A DNA stretch of 64,000 nucleotides from Chloroflexota bacterium (GCA_014874475.1 JADBJJ010000026.1:124001-188000), one strand, 5' to 3'. Counted from the stretch's first letter, positions 1-8,548 are shown. Program-made: numbers and translations. Notes: generated by a model not told the origin, from the sequence alone.

Positions 1-18
1 GGACATACGCATACGGAT

Positions 19-963
19 ATGGAATACAAAGACTACTACAAAATCCTCGGCGTTGATCGCAACGCCAGTCAGGACGAGATTAAGCAGGCCTACCGCCGAC
101 TGGCCCGGCAGTACCACCCGGATGTGAATCCGGGCGATAAGGCTGCCGAAGAGCGGTTCAAGGAGATCAACGAGGCCTACGAGGTCCTCTCCGACCCGGA
201 GAAGCGCCGCCGTTATGACCAGTTCGGCGCCGACTGGAGCCGCTGGCAAGCGCGCGGCGGCCCCGGTGGGTTTGAGGACTTCGCCCGCCAGTGGTTCGGG
301 CAGGCCGGTCCGTATGTCCAGTACGTGGACCTGGACGAACTCTTCGGGCAAGCGGGCGGCCTGGGGGATCTCTTTGAGTTTCTCTTCGGCACCCCGCGCA
401 CCCGGCCGCGCGCGGGCACCCGCCGGACCGCCACCACGAAGGGCCAGGATGTGGAAATGCCAGTGGAGATTACCTTGGAAGAGGCCTTCCATGGCACGAC
501 TCGCCAGGTGGAGCGGGCCGACGGGCGCGTCGTTACGATCAAAATCCCCCCCGGGGCCCGCACTGGCTCCCGTATCCGCTTTGCCGGTCTGGGCCAGCCG
601 GGCCTCTCCGGCGGCTCTCCGGGCGACCTCTACCTGAAGGTGACCGTCCAACCCCATCCCGTCTTCCGCGTGGAAGGGAGCGACCTCTGGCGGGACCTGC
701 CGGTGGACCTTTACACCGCCGTCCTGGGTGGCGAAGTGCCGGTGGAGACGATGGATGGGACGGTAACGCTGAAAATCCCGCCCGGTACTAGCAGCGGGAC
801 CAAATTCCGCCTGCGCGGGAAGGGGATGCCTCGCCCGGGCAACGCTGAGCGCCGGGGCGACCTCTACGTCGTCGTCCAGGTCCAGGTCCCCCAGCGGCTG
901 AGCGCGCGGGAGCGGGAACTCTTTGAAGAACTGGCCCGCCTGCACCGGGCTGCGCAGTCGTGA
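19..963 (+). CDS. DnaJ/CbpA-type co-chaperone without zinc finger
   Basis: This 314-residue protein is a J-domain co-chaperone that would stimulate the ATPase of DnaK and deliver unfolded clients in the cytoplasm. The J domain covers residues 1-70 and carries the HPD motif at residues 33-35. A Gly/Phe-rich linker follows (about 75-135), then two beta-sandwich substrate-binding domains (about 145-310) with the repeated motif IKIPPG/LKIPPG. The CxxCxGxG zinc repeats of classical DnaJ are absent, so it is a class B or CbpA-like protein. The start is the first ATG of a complete J domain, although no strong ribosome site precedes it. No grpE or dnaK is visible; they could lie to the left of the window. 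Confidence 0.93.
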   Translation: MEYKDYYKILGVDRNASQDEIKQAYRRLARQYHPDVNPGDKAAEERFKEINEAYEVLSDPEKRRRYDQFGADWSRWQARGGPGGFEDFARQWFGQAGPYVQYVDLDELFGQAGGLGDLFEFLFGTPRTRPRAGTRRTATTKGQDVEMPVEITLEEAFHGTTRQVERADGRVVTIKIPPGARTGSRIRFAGLGQPGLSGGSPGDLYLKVTVQPHPVFRVEGSDLWRDLPVDLYTAVLGGEVPVETMDGTVTLKIPPGTSSGTKFRLRGKGMPRPGNAERRGDLYVVVQVQVPQRLSARERELFEELARLHRAAQS

Positions 964-972
964 CTCACTCCA

Positions 973-1041
973 GAGCACGCAGAGATTAGACTTTATTGGG
1001 AATATTAGAACATCTGTGTTCGTCTGCGTCCGATTTCCGAG
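973..1041. repeat. Copy of an interspersed intergenic repeat
   Basis: This intergenic stretch shares the 16-mer TGCGTCCGATTTCCGA with the element at 8549-8604, and the string CATCTGTGTTC with the leuS leader near 29924. It is probably a diverged member of the same repeat family. Confidence 0.45.
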
Positions 1042-1055
1042 GCTATTCACCCAAC

Positions 1056-1086
1056 CTTCACAATGTCTTCGCCCTATCTTCACAAT
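1056..1086 (+). promoter_or_regulatory. Direct repeats upstream of the HtrA gene
   Basis: CTTCACAAT occurs at 1056-1064 and again at 1078-1086, exactly 22 bases apart, which places both on one face of the helix. This spacing is typical of a dimeric response-regulator site. No regulator can be named from the sequence. Confidence 0.35.
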
Positions 1087-1161
1087 CTCGTGATAGTGTT
1101 CCTGGCGGCTTCACTGCGGAAATGGTCTCTTTACCGTTAATTCAGGCCGATAGGTGGGAAT

Positions 1162-2394
1162 ATGCGCTTCGCTGATATGCGCCCTGCGACATACAACTTA
1201 CGACGTGCGCCCCGCTCCCTGCGCATCGGGCTGGGAGTGCTCCTTCTGCTGCTGACGACCCTGGCCTGTGCTTTGCCCCTCCCCACGCTGCCCCCTCAAT
1301 CGGAGACGGGGGCCCCGGCCAGCGCGCCGGTACCGGTACAGGTCGTCGTCACCACACCGACCCCGCTGCCGGACTCCCTGGTCGCCGAAGCAACAGCCGA
1401 AGACTTCCTGCTCATCAATCTCTACGCGCGGGTCAACCCCGGCGTCGTCAACATTGACGTGGCAGCCGGGACAGGAGACGAGGCCAGCATCTTCGGCAGC
1501 GGCTCCGGATTCCTCATTGACGCCGAAGGGCACATCGTCACCAATAATCACGTTGTGGAGGGGGCCGACGTCATCTGGGTCACTTTCAGCGACGGCAGTC
1601 TGCGAGAGGCGAGGGTGCTGGGCACCGACCCCTTCTCCGACCTGGCCGTCCTGCGGGTGGAGGACCTCCCGCCCGGCGCGGTCCCGCTGGAACTGGGGGA
1701 TTCGGATACCCTTCGGGTCGGCCAGCGGGTGATTGCCATTGGCAATCCCTTTGGCCTCCAGGGGACGATGACGGTGGGAGTCATCAGCGCGCTGGGGCGG
1801 GTGTTGCCCACCGTCACCACCGCGACCGGTGGCTCCTTCTCCAACCCCGAAGTCATCCAGACCGACGCGGCGATTAACCCCGGCAACTCTGGAGGCCCCC
1901 TCCTGGATTCGGAGGGGCGGGTGGTGGGGGTGAACACTGCCATCCGTACTACCACCGGGGGGAACATGGGCGTCGGCTTCGCCGTGCCGGTGAACACCGT
2001 CAAGCGCATCGTGCCCCGTCTGATCTCGGAGGGGACATACCGCTACCCCTACCTGGGTATCGTCTCGGATAACCGCTTCACCCTGGCCCAACTGGCCTCG
2101 GTGTTGGACCTGCCCGTCAACTACGGCGTCTTGGTCTCCTCAGTGGAGCCCGGAACTCCGGCAGACCGGGCAGGCATTCGCGGTGGGACCCAGTCTGTGC
2201 GGGTGTTGGGGACGACGGTGCGGGTTGGCGGTGACATCATCATCGCCGTTGACGGTCGCCGGATAGAAGACTTTAACGACCTCATTGCCTATCTGGTGCG
2301 AGAGACTGAGGTAGGCCAGGAGGTGACGGTGACCATTCTGCGGGACGGGCAGCGGATGGACATCCCCGTCCGGTTGGGAGAGCGCCCTCGCTGA
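1162..2394 (+). CDS. HtrA/DegP-like serine protease lipoprotein with PDZ domain
   Basis: The product (410 residues) is an extracytoplasmic trypsin-like protease of the S1C family, which degrades or refolds damaged envelope proteins. An N-terminal hydrophobic segment ends in a lipobox (LTTLAC), so the mature protein should be lipid-anchored. A Pro/Thr linker is followed by the protease domain with H130 (NNHVV), D160 (FSDLAV) and S243 (GNSGGP). One PDZ domain lies at about residues 295-405. The start has AGGTGGG a few bases upstream. It is monocistronic by appearance, with tandem CTTCACAAT repeats upstream that may be an operator. Confidence 0.93.
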   Translation: MRFADMRPATYNLRRAPRSLRIGLGVLLLLLTTLACALPLPTLPPQSETGAPASAPVPVQVVVTTPTPLPDSLVAEATAEDFLLINLYARVNPGVVNIDVAAGTGDEASIFGSGSGFLIDAEGHIVTNNHVVEGADVIWVTFSDGSLREARVLGTDPFSDLAVLRVEDLPPGAVPLELGDSDTLRVGQRVIAIGNPFGLQGTMTVGVISALGRVLPTVTTATGGSFSNPEVIQTDAAINPGNSGGPLLDSEGRVVGVNTAIRTTTGGNMGVGFAVPVNTVKRIVPRLISEGTYRYPYLGIVSDNRFTLAQLASVLDLPVNYGVLVSSVEPGTPADRAGIRGGTQSVRVLGTTVRVGGDIIIAVDGRRIEDFNDLIAYLVRETEVGQEVTVTILRDGQRMDIPVRLGERPR

Positions 2395-2433
2395 CTTCCG
2401 TTCACTCAGAAGCCTCAGAACCACACGAGAGTA

Positions 2434-2449
2434 CGCAGAAATTTCTGCG
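2434..2449. promoter_or_regulatory. Perfect 16-bp palindrome upstream of the baeRF gene
   Basis: CGCAGAAATTTCTGCG is a perfect inverted repeat lying 49 bases before the start of the release-factor-like gene. It is followed by a related string, GCGGAAATTCGCG. It could be an operator for a dimeric repressor; the bound protein is unknown. Confidence 0.35.
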
Positions 2450-2497
2450 GAAATTCGCGCGATTCTGCGGCAAATCCCCAAATGTGGAGGAACCCCC

Positions 2498-3607
2498 ATG
2501 ATTGACGAAACCGAACTGCGAAATCTGGCCCAGTTCCAGGCCGAGACGCCCATTCTGAGCGTCTATCTGGATGTGGACCCGACCCGGCATACGAGCGAGG
2601 AGTATCTGCTCTCACTGCGGAACATGCTGAAGCGGGTTGAGGGCGAAGCGGCGCCGGAGGACATCCAGGCCGTGCAGCGGTACTTTGAACACGAGTATGA
2701 CTGGTCGGGCCGGGGGGTGGCTGTCTTCTCCGGCGCAGCGGCGGGTTTCTGGCGCGTCTACATTTTGCCCCTTCCGGTGGCCTCCGGGGCGACGGTGGCC
2801 CGTCGGCCGTACATCTCCCCCCTGGCGGCCCTGCTGGATACCTATGAGCGCTACACAGTGGCGGTGGTGAACCGGGAAGGAGTCCGGGTGTTGCTTTTCC
2901 ATCTGGGTGAACCGATTCAGGAGGAGGTTTTTGAGGGGGAGGAAATTAAGAAACTGAAGCGAGGGCGGGGCTCTTCCGGAGGCGCTGAGCGCCGGGGCGG
3001 TGCCCCATCGGGCAGCCGTCATATGGAAGAGATGGCGATGCGCAACCTCCGCCAGGCCGCGCGGGTGGTGGAGCAATTCTGGCGCCAGCACAACCCCCGG
3101 CGGCTCATCCTGGCAGGCGCTGAACCCACTATCTCCCAGTTCCGAGACCTGTTGCCCAAAGCGCTGCAGGAGATAGTGGTCGGCACTATGAGCGGGAGTC
3201 CAACCGACAATGAGCGCATACTACGAGAGCGTTCACTTTACATTCTCCATCAGGTGGAGCAGGAGCGGGGGGCAGCGATGATAGAGGCTATAGTGACGGC
3301 GGCGGCGAAGGGCCGGGAGGGTGCCCTGGGGCTGGACGATACCCTCAGCGCGGCCCACGAGGGCCGCATCCGCACGCTGGTCATCTTGCGGGATTTCCAC
3401 GCTTCGGGCTATCGCTGCACCTCCTGTGGTTACCTGACGGCGCAGAATCCCGGTGTCTGCCCCTTCTGCGGCGGTGTCTTTGCTGAAATTCCCGACGCTG
3501 CCGAGGCCGTGGTCACCAAAGTGGTGGAGGACGGAGGGGAGATAGAGGTGGTGGAGCACCATCCGCTGCTGGAGCAGGCTGGCATCGGAGCACTGCTGCG
3601 GTATTGA
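2498..3607 (+). CDS. Bacterial archaeo-eukaryotic release factor (baeRF)-like protein
   Basis: This 369-residue protein resembles the baeRF/Vms1-like families, distant relatives of eRF1 thought to act on stalled ribosomes as peptidyl-tRNA hydrolases or release factors. Residues 1-135 match the N-terminal layout of that group (LSVYLDVDPTRH). The middle part has the AARVVEQFW helix and the LILAG strand. The C-terminal part carries DDTLSAAHEGRIRTLVI and then a zinc ribbon (CTSC...CPFC). A strong GGAGG lies 8 bases before the ATG. The specific subfamily (family 10-like) is inferred from memory of the domain order, and its in vivo role is not known. Confidence 0.75.
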   Translation: MIDETELRNLAQFQAETPILSVYLDVDPTRHTSEEYLLSLRNMLKRVEGEAAPEDIQAVQRYFEHEYDWSGRGVAVFSGAAAGFWRVYILPLPVASGATVARRPYISPLAALLDTYERYTVAVVNREGVRVLLFHLGEPIQEEVFEGEEIKKLKRGRGSSGGAERRGGAPSGSRHMEEMAMRNLRQAARVVEQFWRQHNPRRLILAGAEPTISQFRDLLPKALQEIVVGTMSGSPTDNERILRERSLYILHQVEQERGAAMIEAIVTAAAKGREGALGLDDTLSAAHEGRIRTLVILRDFHASGYRCTSCGYLTAQNPGVCPFCGGVFAEIPDAAEAVVTKVVEDGGEIEVVEHHPLLEQAGIGALLRY

Positions 3608-3721
3608 ACTCCGGATAGGACGCGGGTGAACGTAGATAGAAAGGTCCAGAATCCGAATTGAGGCTTACCAATTCATCGGTCTGTACCCCCGATCCTGTGG
3701 CCTCGTCCCCCCCGCAAGGCA

Positions 3722-3769
3722 GGGGTTTGTGCGGCGGGAGCCAAAGGCCTCCGCTGCACAAACCCACCC
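3722..3769. terminator. Large imperfect hairpin between convergent genes
   Basis: The arms GTTTGTGC and GCACAAAC enclose further pairing around a GCC-AAA-GGC tip, giving a long stem-loop that abuts the stop codon of the minus-strand regulator. It has no U-tract, so it may act as a bidirectional terminator or an RNA-stabilising structure for the two converging transcripts. Confidence 0.5.
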
Positions 3770-4540
3770 CTATAATATCCGACGAATCTCCTCGGCCGTC
3801 TCTTTGGCCCGATGGCGGATCATACCCAGGGGGACTTTGCCCGCCACTACGACGGAAAGGATGAGGTTTTCGGTAATCGCCAGGGAGTAGAGCAGATATT
3901 CGGCGCCCTCAATGCTCTGCTCAAAGCGAAGTTGTTCTTTGCCCAGAATCTGCGCCACGCGCGTAGATGCCCGCCAGGCATCGGATACCAGAGAAGTGAG
4001 AGCGGCGACGCCGTTTTCGCCCATCCGGCCCGTATAGGCGACCAGTTCGCCGCCCCGAATCAGGAGGACAGCCTCAGCGCCTAATTCCTGCGCCAGCCGG
4101 GACATCAGAGGCAGAGCATCTGGAACGGCCGCTTCCGCAGGCGCGTGAGGGGGGACTTTCTCCGCCGGTGCCTGAGTTGTCATCGGGCGGGAAAGGGCTT
4201 GCTGGATGCGTTCCGGCAACTCGGGGAGAAAAAAAGGCTTGGGGAGGGTGCCCTGAATGGGCACATCCGCCAGTTCCGCCGGAATCTCTTCCCCTTCCAG
4301 CGGGATTACCATAAGCCGGAGGTCCGGATGTTCCTGGCGCAAAGCACGCACCAGTTGGGCGGCGGGGAGGTCGGGCAGGCCCATATCTACAATGGCCATC
4401 GCGTAGTCGGCAGCAGTGGTGGCCCGCAGGGCGTCGTGCCCGTTGACGACCAGGTCCACACGCATTCCCATGCCCTCCACTTCCTGCTGGAGGAGCGCTG
4501 CGAAGGACTCATTTGCATCGGCAATCAGAATTCGCTTCAT
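3770..4540 (-). CDS. Receiver domain fused to roadblock/LC7-like domain
   Basis: This 256-residue cytoplasmic protein has a CheY-like receiver at residues 1-117. D9 lies near the acidic pocket, the phosphoacceptor is in the VDMGLPDLP segment, and the switch lysine is in TLPKPFF. A Pro/Ala linker leads to a C-terminal domain (about 140-256) with the alternating pattern of roadblock/LC7 proteins (LGAEAVLLIRGGELVAYTGR), which control small GTPases or assemble regulatory complexes. The fusion suggests phosphorylation-dependent control of such a partner. No MglA-type GTPase or kinase is adjacent. It lies 61 bases after the solute-binding protein gene and may be cotranscribed with it. Confidence 0.75.
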   Translation of the reverse strand: MKRILIADANESFAALLQQEVEGMGMRVDLVVNGHDALRATTAADYAMAIVDMGLPDLPAAQLVRALRQEHPDLRLMVIPLEGEEIPAELADVPIQGTLPKPFFLPELPERIQQALSRPMTTQAPAEKVPPHAPAEAAVPDALPLMSRLAQELGAEAVLLIRGGELVAYTGRMGENGVAALTSLVSDAWRASTRVAQILGKEQLRFEQSIEGAEYLLYSLAITENLILSVVVAGKVPLGMIRHRAKETAEEIRRIL

Positions 4541-4601
4541 TGGACCCCAGACGCATTGAAAAATGAAAGACTGCCACTAACGGCTGATGACTGACGACTG
4601 G

Positions 4602-6281
4602 CTATGGGCGGGACGCGACCTCAGCCTGGCTGACGATGACCCGCCGGGTGGCGATGTACCAGGAAGAGATGGTCTCCAGACGGTCGGATGGTATCATCAG
4701 CGGGCCAATTTGAACGCCCTGAACCTTTTGGCCCACCCCATAGGTGTAGATCGGCTGGTAGAGCAGGATAGCAGGGATCTCGTCGGCGAAAAGTTCCTGA
4801 AATTCCCGATAGAGGGCAACCTGACGGGTCGGATCCACTGTAATACGGGCCGTCTCTATGACCTCACTGATGCGCCGGTGGTCTAGCCCAGCGTAGTTCT
4901 GTCCGCTGGCAATCTGCGTCTGATGCCAGAGGGGGTAAGGGTCGGGGTTACCAGGGAGGGCCAGTTCCACCAGCGCGGCCTGATAGTCTCGCCGTTCCAG
5001 CCGGCCCCGCAGTTCCAGCGGGGGGACGGCGATGACGCTGACATAAACGCCGATCGCCTCCCACTGATGGGCCACCTCCTGCGCGACGGCCATCTGCACT
5101 GGGTCGGTGGAGGAGAGCAGGGCGAAGGAAAACCCCACTTCCCCTTTTACTCGGATTTTGCTGCCCGGGGGCAACGTCCAGCCAGCGCCGTCCAGCAGCG
5201 CGCGGGCCTTCTGCGGGTCGTACTCGTAGTGACGGATGCCTTCGTAATAGGCCCACGTCCCAGCCAGGATGGGACTATGGGCCACAATGGCCTGTCCTTC
5301 CAGCACACCCTCCACCAGCCCCTGCCGGTCCAGGCCGTAGAGGAGCGCCTGCCGGACTTCCTTCTCCTGGAAAAAGGGCAGTTCTTCTTTCTTTGCAAGG
5401 TTCAGGAAGATGAGCACCTGGTTGGCCAGGGGGGCGGAATAGAGGTTAAGGTCCGCTTCCTGCCGGGCCTGAGGCAGTTCCGTGAGCATAATCCGTCCCA
5501 CTCCTTCCACCTCTCCGGCCTGGAGGGCGCGGAACGCGCTCTGATAAGAGGGATAAAAGCGAAATCGTACACCCTCCAGATAGGGCTTAGGGCCGTAGTA
5601 TTCCGGGTTGGGCTTCAACAGGATGGAGGCGATGTCCCCTCCCTGAGTTTCTACCTCCATCACCTGGAAGGGGCCGCTGCCCACCGGTTGAAGGTTGAAG
5701 TCCAGGGACGGCAGATCCGTCGCCCGTGCGCCCTCCAGAATGTGGCGCGGGAGGAGTCCGATGGTGGTGTAATCCAGGAACGGCGCGAACGGTTCGGAGA
5801 GGACGAAGCGGACTGTCCGGTCATCATCTTTAAAAACCTGGACGGTGCGCCAGAGAGCGCCCAGGTCGGAAGGGCCAGGAAAGTCGGGGTCCTGCATCAG
5901 GCCGATGGTGAAGAGGACGTCATCGGCCGTCAGGGGAGCGCCATCCGACCAGCGGAGTCCGCTGCGCAGGTGGAAGACGTAGGTCAGACCGTCCAGGGAG
6001 GTCTCCCATTTCAGGGCCAGGTCGGGCTCCACTTCGCCCTGGGCGTTCATCCGGGTGAGGCCGCTGTAGACCAGAGCGCAGAGGTCCCGGTCCACGTCGT
6101 TGTAGGCAGCCAGGAGCGGGTTGATGGTTTGGGGAAATCCCGCTACCCCCTCCACGTAAGTCCCGCCCGGCGCCGGGACCGTGACGGTGGTATAGGTGAA
6201 CGCCAGATAGACCAGTGCGACGACCAGCAGGGTGGCGCCGGCGCCGATGAGCAGGGCCGACCAGCGGACCGTTCGTGCCAT
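4602..6281 (-). CDS. Family 5 extracellular solute-binding protein (peptide/nickel type)
   Basis: The 559-residue product belongs to the SBP_bac_5 family that captures peptides, nickel or opines for ABC import. The N-terminus has a single hydrophobic helix (about 9-30) with no lipobox cysteine, so it is probably an uncleaved anchor or a non-lipoprotein signal. Family features include GVAGFPQTINPLL near the start, LTADDVLFT, the VGSGPFQV loop and FLNLA. No permease or ATPase gene is nearby, so it is an orphan that must use transporter parts encoded elsewhere. It lies 6 bases after secG and is presumably cotranscribed from the promoter at 6601-6628. Confidence 0.88.
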   Translation of the reverse strand: MARTVRWSALLIGAGATLLVVALVYLAFTYTTVTVPAPGGTYVEGVAGFPQTINPLLAAYNDVDRDLCALVYSGLTRMNAQGEVEPDLALKWETSLDGLTYVFHLRSGLRWSDGAPLTADDVLFTIGLMQDPDFPGPSDLGALWRTVQVFKDDDRTVRFVLSEPFAPFLDYTTIGLLPRHILEGARATDLPSLDFNLQPVGSGPFQVMEVETQGGDIASILLKPNPEYYGPKPYLEGVRFRFYPSYQSAFRALQAGEVEGVGRIMLTELPQARQEADLNLYSAPLANQVLIFLNLAKKEELPFFQEKEVRQALLYGLDRQGLVEGVLEGQAIVAHSPILAGTWAYYEGIRHYEYDPQKARALLDGAGWTLPPGSKIRVKGEVGFSFALLSSTDPVQMAVAQEVAHQWEAIGVYVSVIAVPPLELRGRLERRDYQAALVELALPGNPDPYPLWHQTQIASGQNYAGLDHRRISEVIETARITVDPTRQVALYREFQELFADEIPAILLYQPIYTYGVGQKVQGVQIGPLMIPSDRLETISSWYIATRRVIVSQAEVASRP

Positions 6282-6287
6282 ATGCGC

Positions 6288-6518
6288 TTATGCTGGACCG
6301 ATGACCACAGCGTTCAGGATGGCGACCAGGAAGAAGAGGACAGAGAGGATGATGGTGACGATAAACAGGGTGCGCTCCACGCCCCGCCGGGTCCGGTAAA
6401 TGGAAGTCTCGCCGCTGCCAAAAATCGCGCCCAGCCCGCTGCTGCGCACTTCCAGCAGGATGACGGCCGTGAGCGCAATGCCCAGGATAATCTGGACGAT
6501 ATACAGGTATGTACTCAT
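6288..6518 (-). CDS. secG: Preprotein translocase subunit SecG
   Basis: This 76-residue protein matches the small SecG subunit of the SecYEG channel. It has two transmembrane helices (about 4-21 and 50-72) separated by a cytoplasmic loop rich in Gly/Ser (GLGAIFGSGE). The ATG at 6518 is chosen over an upstream codon because GGAGGAG sits 6 bases before it and the longer form adds only a charged, non-conserved tail. It is first in a probable unit with the solute-binding protein gene. Confidence 0.9.
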   Translation of the reverse strand: MSTYLYIVQIILGIALTAVILLEVRSSGLGAIFGSGETSIYRTRRGVERTLFIVTIILSVLFFLVAILNAVVIGPA

Positions 6519-6600
6519 TACAAATCTCCTCCGTTCAGTTTTTCTTTGCTCCCTGCCAGATTCGCCCAACCGTATGAGCGTCAGGATTTATACGGGTGGT

Positions 6601-6628
6601 ATTATAACACGCCCCGGGTTGGAGGCAA
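6601..6628 (-). promoter_or_regulatory. Promoter for secG and the solute-binding protein gene
   Basis: On the minus strand TTGCCT is followed after 16 bases by a perfect TATAAT. It reads toward secG and is divergent from the YfcC gene. The same TTGCC-N16-TATAAT form recurs at 51059 and 54756. Confidence 0.75.
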
Positions 6629-6640
6629 GCGCTTGACCGA

Positions 6641-6669
6641 TTGCGTTCCCGGCCAATCTCTGCTATACT
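6641..6669 (+). promoter_or_regulatory. Promoter for the YfcC-type carrier gene
   Basis: TTGCGT and TATACT are separated by 17 bases, ending 28 bases before the start codon, divergent from the secG promoter. Confidence 0.65.
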
Positions 6670-6697
6670 TGAGCCTATCCCCCTCCACGAGGTGAGT

Positions 6698-8146
6698 ATG
6701 GAGCCCCAGGCTGGTGTCCGAATCAGTACCCGTGCATTTATCCAGTCGCTGGTCATCCTGTTTGTTTTCATGATGGTGGCGGGCTTGCTGACCCGCATCG
6801 TCCCGGCTGGAGCATATGACCGTCTCTCCGTGAATGGCCGGGAAGTGATTGATCCCGCCTCGTATCGGGTGACCCCGCAGCCCGATTATCCCATCTGGCG
6901 ATGGTTCACGGCCCCGGTAGAGGTGCTGGGCGCGCCCGGAAACCTGACAATCATTGTCATCATCATTTTCATCCTCTTTATCGGTAGTTCGTTCGCGGTG
7001 CTGGATCGGAGCGGCATCGTGCGGGCAGCCATCGGGCGCATTGTGGGGCGCTTTGGGCGGGAGAAATATGCCCTCCTGCTGGTCATTTCTTTCTTCTTTA
7101 TGGCACTGGGGGCCTTCTTTGGCATCTTTGAGGAAGTCGTCCCGCTGGTACCGGTAATGGTCGCCCTCTCCTACTCTCTGGGCTGGGACGCCCTGGTAGG
7201 CCTGGGGATGTCTGTGCTGGCGACCAATCTGGGTTTCTCGGCGGCCATCACCAATCCCTTCACCATTGGGGTCGCCCAGAAACTGGCCGAACTGCCCACC
7301 TTTTCGGGCTGGTGGCTGCGGGTCCCTATCTTCCTAGTCATTTATGTCCTTTTCGCTGTATTTCTCACAAACTACGCCCGGAGCATTGAGCGTGACCCGA
7401 CTCGTTCCCCTGTCTATCGGGAAGACCTGGCGGAGCGGGAGAAGTACCGGGCCATGCAGGTCGGGCCCGGCGATGAGCCTCCGCGCGTCGGCCGCGCGCT
7501 GGTCTGGTTTGGCGCTTTTACTCTGATCATCCCGGTGGTCCTGGTCGCCGGCCCGTTTATCCCCGCCCTTTCAGACTACATGTTGCCGGTAATGGGCCTG
7601 CTCTTCTTCTTCGCAGGGGTTGGCGCAGGACTGCTTTCGGGCGTAGGGAGCAGAACGGTAGGGCGGGCGCTGATAGAGGGCTGGAAGGGCGTTGCGGCCT
7701 GCATCCCGCTGATCCTGATGGCCGCCAGCATCCGCCACATTGTGGTCCAGGGTGGCATTATGGACACGATTCTCCATTGGGCGTCCCGGCCCTTCAGCCA
7801 GGCCAGCCCTCTCGTTGCTGTCCTTGCTATGTATGGCCTGACCCTGATCCTGGAGTTTTTCGTCCCCTCCGGGTCGGCCAAAGCGTTTCTGATGATGCCC
7901 ATTCTCTTGCCGCTAGGCGAACTTCTGGGCATTACCCGTCAGACAATTGTCCTGGCCTACTGCTTCGGTGATGGGTTTTCCAATATGGTGTACCCCACCA
8001 ACGCGGTCTTGCTGATCTCCCTGGGGCTGACCTCCGTCAGTTACCCTAAATGGCTCAAGTGGTCGCTACCGCTCTGGGTGTGGGTGGTTCTGACGGCGGT
8101 CGTCTTTATGGCTGTAGCGGCGGTCATCCGCTACGGACCGTTCTGA
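6698..8146 (+). CDS. YfcC/DcuC-family membrane carrier
   Basis: This 482-residue integral membrane protein has about twelve hydrophobic helices and fits the YfcC branch of the DcuC superfamily (C4-dicarboxylate or amino-acid-like carriers). Family marks are a first helix followed by LTRIVPAGAYDR, the AFFGIFEEVVPLVPV stretch in the first half, and FFVPSGSAKAFLMMPI plus YPTNAVLL in the second half, where inverted-repeat hairpins would bind substrate. The ATG at 6698 follows GAGGTGAG closely and is preferred to an upstream in-frame start. The substrate is unknown. It stands alone with its own promoter. Confidence 0.85.
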   Translation: MEPQAGVRISTRAFIQSLVILFVFMMVAGLLTRIVPAGAYDRLSVNGREVIDPASYRVTPQPDYPIWRWFTAPVEVLGAPGNLTIIVIIIFILFIGSSFAVLDRSGIVRAAIGRIVGRFGREKYALLLVISFFFMALGAFFGIFEEVVPLVPVMVALSYSLGWDALVGLGMSVLATNLGFSAAITNPFTIGVAQKLAELPTFSGWWLRVPIFLVIYVLFAVFLTNYARSIERDPTRSPVYREDLAEREKYRAMQVGPGDEPPRVGRALVWFGAFTLIIPVVLVAGPFIPALSDYMLPVMGLLFFFAGVGAGLLSGVGSRTVGRALIEGWKGVAACIPLILMAASIRHIVVQGGIMDTILHWASRPFSQASPLVAVLAMYGLTLILEFFVPSGSAKAFLMMPILLPLGELLGITRQTIVLAYCFGDGFSNMVYPTNAVLLISLGLTSVSYPKWLKWSLPLWVWVVLTAVVFMAVAAVIRYGPF

Positions 8147-8185
8147 CCCCTTATCTCCTTCGCCGAAAAGCAGGAGTTACGCGCG

Positions 8186-8244
8186 TGCCCTGCAGGACGG
8201 CCCTTCCCAGCGGTCCAAGCGGGCTGAAAAGCCCATCCTGCAAG
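8186..8244. repeat. REP-like palindromic element
   Basis: This intergenic segment contains GGGCTGAAAAGCCC, a short perfect stem, inside outer arms that read GCAGGA and TCCTGC. A similar palindrome (GGCGGCAAAGCCGCC) precedes the peptidase gene at about 12647. These look like small palindromic intergenic repeats rather than terminators, because no U-tract follows. Confidence 0.4.
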
Positions 8245-8263
8245 TAAACCGCAAGGAGGACGA

Positions 8264-8545
8264 ATGTCGCGAACCCTTGGGACCCTTCGCTACCCCGGCT
8301 GGTGCGAGACCTGGCAGAAGTTGGTGGAACTGGGCCTCCTGGACCTGACGGAACGGGAGGACCTGACCGGAATGACATACCGGCAGTTGCTAGCCCATCT
8401 GATCGGCTGTCCAGAAACGGCCGACCTGCGCCGAGACCTGGCAGTCCACCTGAACCTGCCCGAAGACTCTCCCGTTTACGAGCCGGTGCCGACGGAACTG
8501 AAGGGGAGGGGTATCCGGGTAGAAGAGCGGACGGAGCGCCTCTGA
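8264..8545 (+). CDS. Free-standing saccharopine-reductase C-terminal-like domain
   Basis: This 93-residue protein starts with the signature GTLRYPGWCETW...LGLLD. In saccharopine dehydrogenases that signature lies in the domain C-terminal to the Rossmann fold (GTxRYxGxxxxxxxLxxLGL). It continues with MTYRQLLAHLIGCP, which resembles the LTWKQLLCDLVG segment of the human enzyme as I recall it. The NAD-binding part is entirely absent. A strong ribosome site (AAGGAGG) sits just before the ATG, so it appears to be expressed as a separate small protein rather than to be a random scrap. Function is unknown; it could be a remnant, a regulatory subunit, or a partner of a split enzyme. Confidence 0.65.
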   Translation: MSRTLGTLRYPGWCETWQKLVELGLLDLTEREDLTGMTYRQLLAHLIGCPETADLRRDLAVHLNLPEDSPVYEPVPTELKGRGIRVEERTERL

Positions 8546-8548
8546 ACC

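Noticed and set aside
4923-6695. 590-codon plus-strand frame opposite the solute-binding protein
   Set aside because: The minus strand encodes a complete SBP_bac_5 protein and secG with good ribosome sites.
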